From Planctomycetota bacterium (GTDB lineage Bacteria > Planctomycetota > UBA1135), in NCBI GenBank assembly GCA_021776925.1, contig JAJFFB010000169.1, positions 1 to 41,505 of the forward strand: DNA of 41,505 bases, in the 5' to 3' direction. This document shows, piece after piece, positions 8,519 to 20,593 of the stretch (position 1 is the first letter of the stretch; the number at the start of each line of letters is the position of its first letter). Position numbers and translations under genes: made by a program. Under the pieces are notes generated by a model that saw only the letters and a program-made list of their open reading frames with translations, searched no databases and was not told the origin of the DNA.

Positions 8519-8531
<13 letters not shown>
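7875..8531 (+). CDS. actA: Alternative complex III pentahaem cytochrome c subunit ActA
   Basis: First gene of the quinol:cytochrome c/oxidase oxidoreductase operon. The 218-residue protein has one N-terminal membrane segment (about 15-34) and five CxxCH haem c sites at residues 66-70, 87-91, 140-144, 164-168 and 213-217, as expected for ActA. The haems face the periplasm and carry electrons from ActB toward the oxidase. ATG 7875 gives the normal short N terminus before the anchor helix. The end overlaps the actB start by 13 bp. All downstream genes to 21417 are tightly spaced on the same strand, so this is probably the promoter-proximal gene of one long operon. Confidence 0.95.
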
Positions 8532-11588
<3,057 letters not shown>

Positions 11589-11596
<8 letters not shown>

Positions 11597-12986
11597 TACC
11601 GCGGAACTCACTCACGCCGAACTCGACAACATCATCGATCCTCCGGCCCTGGTCCAAGGCAAGGACGACCTTGCTTCGATCACCGACACGGTCTGCAACG
11701 TCGCTGAGAACAAGCCTCCGCGAGCGTGGTACATAGCCTTCCTTATTTCATTGGGAGTGCTTGGCATGCTCGGCGCCTCGATCGTCTACCTGGTGATCAC
11801 CGGCGTAGGCGTTTGGGGCAACAACCAACCGGTCGCCTGGGGCTGGCCGATCGTCAACTTCGTCTTCTGGGTCGGCATCGGCCACGCCGGCACGCTGATT
11901 TCGGCGGTGCTCTACCTGTTTCGACAGGGCTGGCGCACCGGCATCAACCGCTTCGCCGAGGCGATGACGATCTTTGCGGTGATCTGCGCGGGCATGTTCC
12001 CGGCGATCCACGTCGGCCGCATCTGGGTCATCTACTGGGTGTTTCCGATTCCCAACCAGATGGCGTTGTGGCCGAACTTCCGCAGCCCGCTGCTGTGGGA
12101 CGTGTTCGCGGTCTCGACCTACTTCTCGGTCTCGCTGCTGTTCTGGTACATGGGCATGGTGCCCGACCTGGCTTCGCTGCGCGACCGCGCCAAAAAGAAG
12201 ATGTCGCGCTTGCTCTACGGCATCTTTGCGCTCGGATGGACCGGCGCCAACCGCCAATGGCACCGCTATGAGCGCGTGTACCTGCTGCTCGCTGCATTGG
12301 CCACCCCGCTGGTTCTGTCGGTGCACTCGGTGGTGTCCTTCGACTTTGCCACCTCGCAGTTGCCCGGCTGGCATACCACAATTCTTCCGCCGTACTTCGT
12401 CGCCGGCGCGATCTTCTCGGGCTTCGCCATGGTGGTTACCTTGGCGGTTCCGGCGCGCGCGCTGTTCGGCCTGCGCAACCTGATCACCATGCGTCACCTG
12501 GAGTTGATGAACAAGGTGATCTTGGCGACCGGCTTGATGGTCGGCTACGCCTACGCCATGGAGTTCTTCATCTCCTGGTACTCGGGCAACAAGTACGAGG
12601 GCTTCGCCTTCGTCAACCGCGCCTTCGGCTCCTACGCCTGGGCCTATTGGATCATGGTCAGCTGCAACGTGCTGGTGCCGCAGATCTTCTGGTTCAAGCG
12701 CTTCCGCCGCAGCATCCCGGTGATGTTCGTGATTTCGATCTTCGTCAACATCGGCATGTGGTTCGAACGATTCGTGATCGTGGTCACCTCGCTCAATCGT
12801 GACTTCCTGCCCTCGAGCTGGCACTACTTCTCGCCGACCTACGTCGACTTCGCCACGCTGATCGGCAGCTTCGGGCTGTTCCTCACCCTGTTCCTGCTCT
12901 TCTGCCGCTTCCTGCCTCAGGTTGCGATCGCCGAGGTCAAGTTGCAGACACCCCACGCCCACGCCCACCACGGCGATGACCACTAG
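11589..12986 (+). CDS. actC: Alternative complex III quinol-binding membrane subunit ActC (NrfD-like)
   Basis: A 465-residue polytopic membrane protein of the NrfD/PsrC family with about ten helices. It provides the quinol oxidation site next to the ActB clusters. Landmarks are [21 protein letters not shown], read in two pieces around residues 75-95, [23 protein letters not shown], and the [19 protein letters not shown] block near residue 395, all typical of ActC. The tail is His-rich ([11 protein letters not shown]). The start ATG overlaps the actB stop by 8 bp. The stop codon TAG is embedded in the AGGAGG ribosome binding site of the next gene. Confidence 0.95.
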
Positions 12987-12990
12987 GAGG
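12985..12990 (+). promoter_or_regulatory. Ribosome binding site of actDE
   Basis: AGGAGG, a full Shine-Dalgarno sequence eight bases before ATG 12999. It overlaps the actC stop codon, is one of the few strong sites in the window, and fixes the start of the fusion gene. Confidence 0.75.
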
Positions 12991-12998
12991 AACCTGCA

Positions 12999-14204
12999 AT
13001 GAGCAACAACTCCTCCGCAGAACTGCACGGCATCATCGCCGAGTACCACACGGTCGAAGAGATCCTCGCCGCCGCGGAAACCGTGCGCGAAGCCGGCTAC
13101 ACGCGGTGGGACTGCCATACACCGATGCCAGTGCACGGACTGGACCGCGCCATGGGTGTGCGCGAAACGCGGTTGCCCTGGGTGGTTCTGATCGCCGGCC
13201 TTACCGGCGGCGGGCTCGGCGTCCTGATGCAGTGGTGGATGAACGCCATCGACTACAACTACCGGATTTCCGGCAAGCCCGACTGGAGCCTGCCGGCCAA
13301 CATTCCGGTGGCCTTCGAGACCACGGTACTGTTCGCGGCCTTCGCGGCGTTCTTCGCCATGTGGATCGCCAACGGCCTGCCGCGCTGGTTCAACCCGCTG
13401 TCGCGCAACGCGCGCTTCGCCCGCGCCACCGACGACCGCTTCTTCGTCGCCATCCAGGCTTCCGACCCGATGTTCGACCAGGATGCGACCGCGGCCATGC
13501 TCTCGAGCAGTGGCGCGCACGCAGTCGAGACCGTGGAAGAGCCCGACGAGACCTCGCGCCCGCCAGCCGTATTCCGCGGCGCGGTCTGGTCGCTGGTTTC
13601 CCTGGCCATGCTGCCGTTGTTCCTGGTGGCCATGGCGCGCTACAACACCAGCGACAAGCCGCGCGTACACCTGGTGCCGGACATGGACTTCGCCAAGCGC
13701 ATCAAGGCGCAGGCGGTTTCCGATCTGTTCGCCGACGGCCGCGGAACGCGTCCGCCGGTCGCCGGCACCTTCGCCCTCGAAGACATGGAAGCGGTCGGCG
13801 CAGATCCGGCCTACTACACCGGCAAGCTGGGCGATTCCTTCGTCACCGACTTCCCGCTTGAGGTCACCCCGGAGCTGATGCAGCGCGGGCAAGAGCGGTT
13901 CGGCATCTACTGCGCCGTGTGCCACGGCGATGACGGTCGTGGTAAGGGCATGGTGGCGCAGCGCGCCGCAGTGCTGAGCCCGGCAACTTGGGTGGCGCCG
14001 ACCGACCTGCATACGCAGCCGGTCGTCGATCTTGCCTCCGGCCAGCTGTTCGACTCCATTTCCAACGGAGTGCGCAACATGCCCGGCTACTCCTCCCAGA
14101 TCTCCTACCAGGACCGGTGGGCGATCGTGCTCTACACCCGGGCCTTGCAGCGCAGCCAGGCCGCCTCCGCCCAGGACATTCCTGAGGGCGTCAACCTACG
14201 CTAA
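12999..14204 (+). CDS. Fused alternative complex III subunits ActD and ActE
   Basis: One 401-residue frame joins two proteins that are usually separate. Residues about 1-165 match ActD (DUF3341: YHTVEEILAAAETVREAGYTR, two helices at about 60-82 and 104-125, then GLPRWFNPL). A linker and a third helix (about 192-213) lead to an ActE-like monohaem cytochrome c domain. The haem site is CAVCH at 305-309 with probable axial Met361 in NMPGYS. The domain order fits the actD-actE gene order in other bacteria. The third helix would anchor the cytochrome domain in the periplasm. No stop codon or frameshift interrupts the junction. A strong ribosome binding site supports the start. Confidence 0.93.
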   Translation: MSNNSSAELHGIIAEYHTVEEILAAAETVREAGYTRWDCHTPMPVHGLDRAMGVRETRLPWVVLIAGLTGGGLGVLMQWWMNAIDYNYRISGKPDWSLPANIPVAFETTVLFAAFAAFFAMWIANGLPRWFNPLSRNARFARATDDRFFVAIQASDPMFDQDATAAMLSSSGAHAVETVEEPDETSRPPAVFRGAVWSLVSLAMLPLFLVAMARYNTSDKPRVHLVPDMDFAKRIKAQAVSDLFADGRGTRPPVAGTFALEDMEAVGADPAYYTGKLGDSFVTDFPLEVTPELMQRGQERFGIYCAVCHGDDGRGKGMVAQRAAVLSPATWVAPTDLHTQPVVDLASGQLFDSISNGVRNMPGYSSQISYQDRWAIVLYTRALQRSQAASAQDIPEGVNLR

Positions 14205-14220
14205 CGCCCGGAGCTGAATC

Positions 14221-15459
14221 GTGAATCCCGTTAACGTCAACCGCGAACCAGTTCTGGCACCGGACCTCGCCGCCCGCGTCTCGCGCGTCGGTCTGGTCCT
14301 GGCAGTCCTTGGTCTGGGTGCCGGTTTCGCCCTCGGCGCCGCCGAAGGCGACAACCTCAGGCATTTCTTCTGGGCCTACCTGGTCGGCTTCGCCTTCTTC
14401 TTCACCTTCACTCTCGGCGGCCTGTTCTTCGTACTGGTCCAGCACGTGACCGGCGCCAAGTGGAGTGTCAGCGTGCGGCGCATGGGGGAGTTCGCGATGA
14501 ACACCGTGCCCGCCCTCGGCATCATGGCGATTCCGCTGCTCTACCCGCTGCTGACCAACGCCGGACGAGAGGAGTTCGGCGGTCTGCTGTGGCCGTGGGT
14601 GCAGCCGCACGGCGAGCACGCCGACCTGGTGGCAATGAAAGAGCCGTTCTTGAACGTGCCTTTCTTCATCGGCCGCATGGTGTTCTATCTGCTGGTCTGG
14701 TGGCTGATGGCGCGCTTCTTCATGAAGCGTTCCCTGCAGCAGGACACCGACCGCGATCCGGCCTACGCACCGACCATTGCGATGCGCAAACTGTCGGCGC
14801 CGGGCATCATCGTCTTCGCGCTGACCCTGAGCTTCGCCTCCTTTGACTGGCTGATGTCGACCGCTCCGGAGTGGTTCTCGACCATCTTCGGGGTCTACAT
14901 TTTTGCCGGCTGCGTGCTGACCATCCACGCCTGGCTGGTGATCTCGAGCGTATTCCTGCAGAAGCAGGGCTACATGAAGAAGGAAGTCAACGCCGAGCAC
15001 TATCACGACCTCGGCAAGTTCATGACCGCCTTCACGGTGTTCTGGGCGTACATCGCGTTCTCCCAGTTCATGCTGATCTGGTACGCCAACCTTCCCGAAG
15101 AAACCGGCTTCTTCCACTCGCGCACCACCGAGGCCTGGAAGACCATGTCCTACCTGCTCATCGTGACGAATTTCTTCGTCCCCTTCTTCGGCTTCCTGTC
15201 GCGACACGTCAAGCGCAAGCCAAAGATGCTGGCCATGTGGGCGGTCTACGTGCTGATCGTGCACTGGCTCGACCTGTACTGGCTGGTCATGCCCAGCATG
15301 AGCCCCGAATCGAACCCCTTCGGACTGATTGAAGTCGCTACAACAATCGGCGCCTTCGGCCTGTTCCTGTGGGCCTTCGCTCGCCAGGGTGTGCGCCATT
15401 CGGTACTCGCCTACGGCGATCCCAAGCTCGGCGACTGCCTCGCCCACGAAAACTACTGA
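14221..15459 (+). CDS. actF: Alternative complex III membrane subunit ActF
   Basis: A 412-residue integral membrane protein with about ten helices, matching ActF, the ActC-like subunit lacking NrfD quinol features. Landmarks are FFWAYLVGFAFFFTFTLGG, SFASFDWLMSTAPEWFSTIFG and WVQPHGEHAD. In the known complex ActF sits beside ActC and has been proposed to take part in proton translocation. The start is GTG 14221; no ATG is suitable, and the residues after GTG (NPVNVNREP) fit a short cytoplasmic N terminus. It follows actDE by 16 bp and precedes the small one-helix gene by 11 bp. Confidence 0.93.
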   Translation: MNPVNVNREPVLAPDLAARVSRVGLVLAVLGLGAGFALGAAEGDNLRHFFWAYLVGFAFFFTFTLGGLFFVLVQHVTGAKWSVSVRRMGEFAMNTVPALGIMAIPLLYPLLTNAGREEFGGLLWPWVQPHGEHADLVAMKEPFLNVPFFIGRMVFYLLVWWLMARFFMKRSLQQDTDRDPAYAPTIAMRKLSAPGIIVFALTLSFASFDWLMSTAPEWFSTIFGVYIFAGCVLTIHAWLVISSVFLQKQGYMKKEVNAEHYHDLGKFMTAFTVFWAYIAFSQFMLIWYANLPEETGFFHSRTTEAWKTMSYLLIVTNFFVPFFGFLSRHVKRKPKMLAMWAVYVLIVHWLDLYWLVMPSMSPESNPFGLIEVATTIGAFGLFLWAFARQGVRHSVLAYGDPKLGDCLAHENY

Positions 15460-15470
15460 GGACCTGCGAC

Positions 15471-15761
15471 ATGGCCTGCCAAGAAGACAAAGTCGACCTC
15501 AACGGACTTGCCGTGATCACCGTGATCGGATCGGCCGTCTGTCTGATCATCGCCTTCGCGGTCGCCGCCCTGCTCTACGAGGGCGAGCGCGAAACCTTCG
15601 CCAAGTACGCCCAGGACAGCCCGGCCGCCCCTGCGCTGCTGAAGGAGCAGCAGACTTCGACCCTTTCGAAATACCGCACCCTCGACGCCGACCAGGACAA
15701 GTACGCGGTGCCTATCGAACGGGCGATGGAACTGGTCACGGAGGAAAACGAACAGGACTGA
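15471..15761 (+). CDS. Small single-helix membrane protein of the act-cox operon
   Basis: A 96-residue protein that I cannot name. It has one hydrophobic helix (about 12-35, GLAVITVIGSAVCLIIAFAV), then a periplasmic tail ending in VPIERAMELVTEEN. The tail motif resembles short proteins found near oxidase or SCO genes in other phyla, but that is recollection, not a search result. ATG 15471 follows a TGAGGAC ribosome binding site; a longer upstream reading of the frame overlaps actF and is not needed. It sits 11 bp after actF and 9 bp before the SCO gene, so it is expected to be an accessory subunit or assembly factor of alternative complex III or its supercomplex with the oxidase. Confidence 0.8.
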   Translation: MACQEDKVDLNGLAVITVIGSAVCLIIAFAVAALLYEGERETFAKYAQDSPAAPALLKEQQTSTLSKYRTLDADQDKYAVPIERAMELVTEENEQD

Positions 15762-15770
15762 GGTCCTGAT

Positions 15771-16628
15771 GTGCCGATCATGTTCGCTTCTCTGCTGTTC
15801 CTCGCTTTGACTTCCGCGGCCGCGCCGCAGGAGGCTGGCGCTGACGGCAAGGAGGGCTTCGACTATCTGACCCAGCGCTATCTGGAAGAAGTCGGAATCG
15901 ACGAAATGATCGGCGCGCAACTTCCCTTGGACCTGAAGTTCACCGACCACAAAGGGCTGCGGCGCAGCTTGGGCGACGTCTTCGGCGCAGACGGGCGCCC
16001 GGTGGTCCTGACCTTCAACTACGCGTCCTGTCCGTCGTTGTGCAAGACGCAGCTCGACGGTTTCTGTTCCACGCTGGCCGACCTTGAGGCGTGGCAGGCG
16101 GGAGACCGCTTCCGCATCGTCACGGTCAGCATCGACCACACCGAAACCACCGAACGCGCCGCCGAAGTGCGTGCCGATCTGCTTGAGAAGGCCGGCATTG
16201 AAATCGATCCGACCCAGAAGATCGAGCCCTGGACCTACCTCACCGGCAGCGAAGACGACATCCGCAGCCTTGCTGACGCGGCCGGATTCCGCTTCCGCTA
16301 CGACCGCCAGTCGGGCGAGTACCTGCACGGGGCGGCGCTGATCTTGTGCACTGCCGAGGGCGAGGTCGGGCGTTATCTGTACCGCATTCCTTTGCCCGCG
16401 CAGACCCTGCGTCTCGGTCTCGCCGAGACCGCGGCCGGCGAATTTCGCAGTACCTCCGACCGGGTGCTGCTGTTCTGCTTCCGCTTTGACCCCGCCGCAA
16501 ACAGCTACGCGCTGGCGGCCTGGAACCTGACCAGGATCTTCCTGGCCCTCTTCGCCCTGGGGCTCGGAGGCTTCCTCCTCCGCATGTTCCGCCAGGAGCG
16601 TCGGCTTCGGACCCAACTTGACGCATGA
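15771..16628 (+). CDS. SCO1/SenC-type copper chaperone for the oxidase CuA site
   Basis: A 285-residue thioredoxin-fold protein delivering copper to subunit II. The copper ligands are C87 and C91 (CPSLC) and H186 (YLHGAA). A signal peptide or anchor covers residues 4-18, and an extra C-terminal helix (about 252-274) with a basic tail (RMFRQERRLR) would tether it to the membrane. GTG 15771 is preferred because GAGG lies seven bases upstream; ATG 15780 is an alternative. The stop overlaps the coxB start (ATGA), so chaperone and client are translationally coupled. Family members with a C-terminal anchor are common next to caa3 oxidases in this kind of operon. Confidence 0.9.
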   Translation: MPIMFASLLFLALTSAAAPQEAGADGKEGFDYLTQRYLEEVGIDEMIGAQLPLDLKFTDHKGLRRSLGDVFGADGRPVVLTFNYASCPSLCKTQLDGFCSTLADLEAWQAGDRFRIVTVSIDHTETTERAAEVRADLLEKAGIEIDPTQKIEPWTYLTGSEDDIRSLADAAGFRFRYDRQSGEYLHGAALILCTAEGEVGRYLYRIPLPAQTLRLGLAETAAGEFRSTSDRVLLFCFRFDPAANSYALAAWNLTRIFLALFALGLGGFLLRMFRQERRLRTQLDA

Positions 16629-17632
16629 TTTCCCTCGTGCCGCTTCTTTCCCCATTCCTTCAGGAACAAGAGGGCAGCTACTTCTTCCCGGTGCAGGCTT
16701 CCGAGTTTGCCGCCGACACGGACTGGCTGTTCCACTTCATCCTGTGGGTATCGGTGGTCTCCTTCGTGCTGGTCGTGGGCGTGACCGGGTGGTTCATCTG
16801 GCGTTATCGCCAGGCGCGCGAACCCGAACCGCAGCCCTCGGCGACGCACAGCGTCAAGCTGGAGCTGATCTGGAGCATCATCCCATCCATCTTCCTGGTG
16901 ATCATGTTCTGGGAAGGCTTCCAGGTATTCGTCGATCACCGCAACCCGCCGCCCTCGGCAGACCGCGTCGACGTCATCGGCAGCAAGTGGCTGTGGACCT
17001 TCCGCTACCCCAACGGCGCCGAACTGCCTGAGCTGCACGTGATCAAGGATCGCCCGGTGCGCCTGGTCCTGCAGTCGAAGGACGTGCTGCACTCGGTGTG
17101 GATTCCGGCTTTCCGCGTCAAGATGGACGCGGTGCCGGGGCGTTACACCCAGCTGTGGTTTACGCCGACGATCGCCAACGGCCCGGACGAGTTCTTCCCC
17201 TTGCTGTGCACCGAGTACTGCGGCACCCAGCATTCGAGCATGAACTCCAAGGTTGTGGTCCACCCGAATGCCGCCTCCTTCCAGACCTGGATGAACGAGG
17301 CCACCGTCGACTACGATCCCGATCCCGAGAAATGGGCAGACAACGGCGCTCTGGTCTACAAGAACAAGGGCTGCCAGGTGTGCCACTCGATCGACGGCAC
17401 CACCGCCGGCAAAGTCGGCCCGAGTTTCAAAGGTGTGTTCGGCGCCAACCGGCCGCTGGCCAGCGGCGAGTCGGTCCTCGCCGACGAGAACTACCTGCTT
17501 GAGTCGATCGAGAATCCGATCGCCAAGGTCGTGGCCAATTACGCCCCAGCCATGGCGGTCAACGGTGGCGTATCCCTGAGCAAAGAGGAAAAGGACTACC
17601 TCGTTGCCTTCATCAAGTCCCTCGCCGACTGA
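16625..17632 (+). CDS. coxB: Cytochrome c oxidase subunit II with fused cytochrome c (caa3 type)
   Basis: A 335-residue subunit with two helices (about 35-58 and 82-104), a CuA cupredoxin domain and a C-terminal cytochrome c. The CuA ligands are H156, C195, E197, C199, H203 and M206 (in CTEYCGTQHSSM). Haem c binds at CQVCH 250-254 with probable axial Met310. This makes the oxidase a caa3 type that can take electrons directly from alternative complex III without a soluble carrier. The start ATG 16625 overlaps the SCO stop by 4 bp. The gap to coxA is 24 bp. Confidence 0.95.
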   Translation: MISLVPLLSPFLQEQEGSYFFPVQASEFAADTDWLFHFILWVSVVSFVLVVGVTGWFIWRYRQAREPEPQPSATHSVKLELIWSIIPSIFLVIMFWEGFQVFVDHRNPPPSADRVDVIGSKWLWTFRYPNGAELPELHVIKDRPVRLVLQSKDVLHSVWIPAFRVKMDAVPGRYTQLWFTPTIANGPDEFFPLLCTEYCGTQHSSMNSKVVVHPNAASFQTWMNEATVDYDPDPEKWADNGALVYKNKGCQVCHSIDGTTAGKVGPSFKGVFGANRPLASGESVLADENYLLESIENPIAKVVANYAPAMAVNGGVSLSKEEKDYLVAFIKSLAD

Positions 17633-17656
17633 TCCCGGAGCCAGCAGGACACCCCG

Positions 17657-19393
17657 ATGAACTCTGTCGAAAAAGAAATCCACTACTTGAACCACGAGAA
17701 AGGGTTCAAGTCATGGTTCTGGACCCTGGACCACAAGCGACTCGGCCTTATGTACATGTGGGCGGTGATCGCCGCCTTCGTGCTGGGCGGTGTGTTCGCG
17801 ATGCTGGTGCGGATGGAACTGATGCAACCCAACTCCCTCGAGGGTGGGCAGTTCCTGAGCGACCAGGTGGGCGGCCTCAGCGCCGCGGACCGGTACAACC
17901 ACTTCTTCACGCTGCACGGCGCGATCATGGTGTTCCTGGTCATCATTCCAGGAATCCCGGCGGCGCTGGGCAACTTTGCGCTGCCGATGATGCTCGGGGC
18001 AAAAGACGTGGCCTTCCCCAAGCTGAACCGCTTCAGCTTCCACCTATGGCTGACCGGCGCGCTGTTCTTCGTTGGCGCCTTGCTGTGGAAAGGCCTCGAC
18101 ACCGGCTGGACCTTCTACGCTCCGTACTCGACCAGCCACTCGGACACCTCGGTGATCATGGCGACCTCCGGGGCGTTCATCCTCGGCTTCAGTTCGATCT
18201 TCACCGGCCTCAACTTCCTGGTGACGATCCACAAGCTGCGCCCCGAGGGCATGACCTGGTTCCGCATGCCGTTGTTCCTGTGGGCAATCTACGCCACTGC
18301 GGTGATCCAGATCCTGGCCACTCCTGTGATCGGCATCGCCTTGCTGATGCTATCGGTAGAGCGCTGGCTCGGTATCGGTCTGTTCGACCCCGCGCTCGGC
18401 GGTGACCCGGTGTTGTTCGAGCATCTGTTCTGGTTCTACAGCCACCCGGCCGTGTACGTGATGGTGCTGCCGGCGATGGGCGTGGTTTCGGAACTGATCG
18501 CCAACTTCAGTCGCAAACCGATTTTCGGCTACCGCTCTATTGCGATGTCGTCGGTCGCCATTGCGATCTTCTCTTTCATCGTCTGGGGCCACCACATGTA
18601 CGTGGCCGGCCAGTCCGAGGTTGTATCGGTGATCTTCTCGGCACTGACCTTCTCGGTGGCGGTGCCCTCGGCGATCAAGGTCTTCAACTGGGTTGCCACG
18701 CTGTACAAGGGTTCGATCCGGCTGAACACCCCGATGTGGTACGCCTTGGCGGTGATCTGGCTGTTTTCGATCGGCGGCCTGACCGGCTTGTTCCTCGGCA
18801 CCCTCGGCACCGACATCCATCTGCACGACACCTACTTCGTTGTCGCACACTTCCATTTCGTCATGGTCGGCTCGGCGATCTTTGCCTTCATCGGCGGCAT
18901 CTACTACTGGTGGCCGAAGATGTATGGGGTCATGTACAACGAAACCTATGGCCGCTTGGGCTGCTTCCTCTCCTGGTTCGGCTTCAACCTGACCTTCCTG
19001 CCCCAGTTTGTCGCTGGCACACGCGGCATGCCGCGCCGTTACTTCGATTACGACCCGCAGTTCGCTTCTTACAACATGTGGTCCACGATCGGGGCGATGG
19101 TGCTGATGGTCGGCCTGGTGATCGGCCTCTTCGCCCTGGTCCATTCCCTGATCGGTCAGCGGCGCAAGGCGCCGGCCAATCCGTGGGGCGCCTCGACCCT
19201 CGACTGGCAGTGCACCTCGCCGCCACCACCTCACAACTTCGACCACGCGCCGTCGGTCGACGATCCCTACGACCACGACATCCTGCGCTGGGATGAACAG
19301 GAACAGGGATTCATGCCGATCGATCCGGTCGACGGCGATCCCAACCTGGCCAAGATGGGCTCTGCCCGGACTGCCCCCGCAACTCATAGCTGA
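17657..19393 (+). CDS. coxA: Cytochrome c oxidase subunit I (A2-type haem-copper oxidase)
   Basis: A 578-residue catalytic subunit with twelve or so helices. Ligands: H87 and H400 for the low-spin haem, H398 for the high-spin haem, H263, H312 and H313 for CuB, with Y267 available for the His-Tyr crosslink. Helix VI reads [13 protein letters not shown]. The Glu of the classical HPEVY motif is missing and replaced by the YS pair before H263, the hallmark of A2-type proton channels, first described in Rhodothermus marinus. The C-terminal tail (about 510-578) is hydrophilic and rich in Pro and Asp. ATG 17657 follows a purine-rich site by a few bases. Confidence 0.96.
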   Translation: MNSVEKEIHYLNHEKGFKSWFWTLDHKRLGLMYMWAVIAAFVLGGVFAMLVRMELMQPNSLEGGQFLSDQVGGLSAADRYNHFFTLHGAIMVFLVIIPGIPAALGNFALPMMLGAKDVAFPKLNRFSFHLWLTGALFFVGALLWKGLDTGWTFYAPYSTSHSDTSVIMATSGAFILGFSSIFTGLNFLVTIHKLRPEGMTWFRMPLFLWAIYATAVIQILATPVIGIALLMLSVERWLGIGLFDPALGGDPVLFEHLFWFYSHPAVYVMVLPAMGVVSELIANFSRKPIFGYRSIAMSSVAIAIFSFIVWGHHMYVAGQSEVVSVIFSALTFSVAVPSAIKVFNWVATLYKGSIRLNTPMWYALAVIWLFSIGGLTGLFLGTLGTDIHLHDTYFVVAHFHFVMVGSAIFAFIGGIYYWWPKMYGVMYNETYGRLGCFLSWFGFNLTFLPQFVAGTRGMPRRYFDYDPQFASYNMWSTIGAMVLMVGLVIGLFALVHSLIGQRRKAPANPWGASTLDWQCTSPPPPHNFDHAPSVDDPYDHDILRWDEQEQGFMPIDPVDGDPNLAKMGSARTAPATHS

Positions 19394-19404
19394 GCGAAAC
19401 GAAG

Positions 19405-20172
19405 ATGAGTTCCGCGCATCCAACCGCCGACGCCCACGGGCACGATCACCCCAAGCATCTGGCGCACCACTACGACACCCTGGAACAGCAGTTCGAGGGC
19501 AACAAGCTCGGCATGTGGGCCTTCCTGCTCACCGAGATCCTGTTCTTCTCGGGCCTGTTCGTGGCCTATTCGGTGTTGCGTTCGAACTACCCCGAGGTGT
19601 TCGAATTCGGCTCGAAATTCCTCAACACCACGCTCGGTGCGACCAACACCATCGTGCTGCTGGTGAGTTCCTTCACCGCGGCGTCGGCGGTGCGCAATGC
19701 CCAGCTCGGCGAGACCAGCAAGCTGAAGATGAACCTGTTCATCACGCTGCTGTGCGCCAGCGCGTTCATGGGCATCAAATACGTCGAGTACTCGCACAAG
19801 TACCACGCCGGTCTGTTGTGGGGCGGCAATGCGCATTCGCTGTTCAACCCTGAGGCGCCCTACGTTCCGCACGGCGACCACGCCACCGACTCCTTGGTGG
19901 TCCAGGAGCGGATCGCCGGCATGGAGGTCGATGAGAGCCGCATGTTCATGCGCAACATGGGGCGCTTTTTCGGCGTCTACTTCTGTCTCACCGGTTTGCA
20001 CGGAATCCACGTGTTGATCGGCATGGTGGTGATCACCTGGCTGTTACGCCGCGCCTCGCGCGGAGAATTCGGCCCGGACAATTTCACCGCGGTCGACCTG
20101 GGTGCCCTTTACTGGCACCTCGTCGACCTGATCTGGATCTTCCTCTTCCCGCTGCTCTACCTGATCGCCTAG
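19405..20172 (+). CDS. coxC: Cytochrome c oxidase subunit III
   Basis: A 255-residue five-helix subunit III. The N terminus is His-rich ([14 protein letters not shown]), followed by [19 protein letters not shown] and at the end [19 protein letters not shown], both family signatures. A hydrophilic insert of about 50 residues sits between helices III and IV (about 130-185). Subunit III stabilises the catalytic core and influences proton uptake. It follows coxA by 11 bp and precedes the subunit IV gene by 4 bp. A second subunit III-like gene lies at 20590. Confidence 0.95.
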   Translation: MSSAHPTADAHGHDHPKHLAHHYDTLEQQFEGNKLGMWAFLLTEILFFSGLFVAYSVLRSNYPEVFEFGSKFLNTTLGATNTIVLLVSSFTAASAVRNAQLGETSKLKMNLFITLLCASAFMGIKYVEYSHKYHAGLLWGGNAHSLFNPEAPYVPHGDHATDSLVVQERIAGMEVDESRMFMRNMGRFFGVYFCLTGLHGIHVLIGMVVITWLLRRASRGEFGPDNFTAVDLGALYWHLVDLIWIFLFPLLYLIA

Positions 20173-20176
20173 CGCC

Positions 20177-20593
20177 ATGACCGTCCACGCTCACGACGAA
20201 CACCACGGGCTCGGCCACGTGTTGCCGGTCTCGACCCTGGCCAAGGTTCTTGGCGCCCTGGTGGCGCTGACGGTGCTGACCGTCATCACCGGCAAGATGG
20301 ACCTGTACGGTTTTGACCTGGCGGTGGCGATGATCATCGCCACCACCAAGGCGGTGCTGGTGGCGCTGATCTTCATGCACCTGAAGTACGACCGTGGCTT
20401 CCACGGCTTCATCTTCCTCGGCAGCCTGCTCTTTGTCGGCGTGTTCCTGGCTTACACGATGACCGACACCGCGCAGTACCAGGGCGACATCCGCCAGTTC
20501 AATCAGCAGTCGGTGGCGGAAGAACTGCTCAATCCGCTCGACGACGAGGCAGACCCCGGGGCGGGATCGCCGCCTGGCAACGAAGGGCATTGA
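20177..20593 (+). CDS. coxD: Cytochrome c oxidase subunit IV (prokaryotic COX4 type)
   Basis: A 138-residue small membrane subunit with three helices (about 20-40, 48-67 and 76-95). The segment AMIIATTKAVLVALIFMHLKYD is the signature of the prokaryotic subunit IV family (residues about 50-71). The hydrophilic tail (about 100-138) is acidic and Gly/Pro-rich. Its TGA stop overlaps the TTG start of the next gene (ATTGA). Confidence 0.9.
   Translation: MTVHAHDEHHGLGHVLPVSTLAKVLGALVALTVLTVITGKMDLYGFDLAVAMIIATTKAVLVALIFMHLKYDRGFHGFIFLGSLLFVGVFLAYTMTDTAQYQGDIRQFNQQSVAEELLNPLDDEADPGAGSPPGNEGH

Noticed and set aside
11748-14012. A 754-codon minus-strand frame across actC and actDE
   Set aside because: Same reason: it mirrors strong plus-strand genes and shows no domain.
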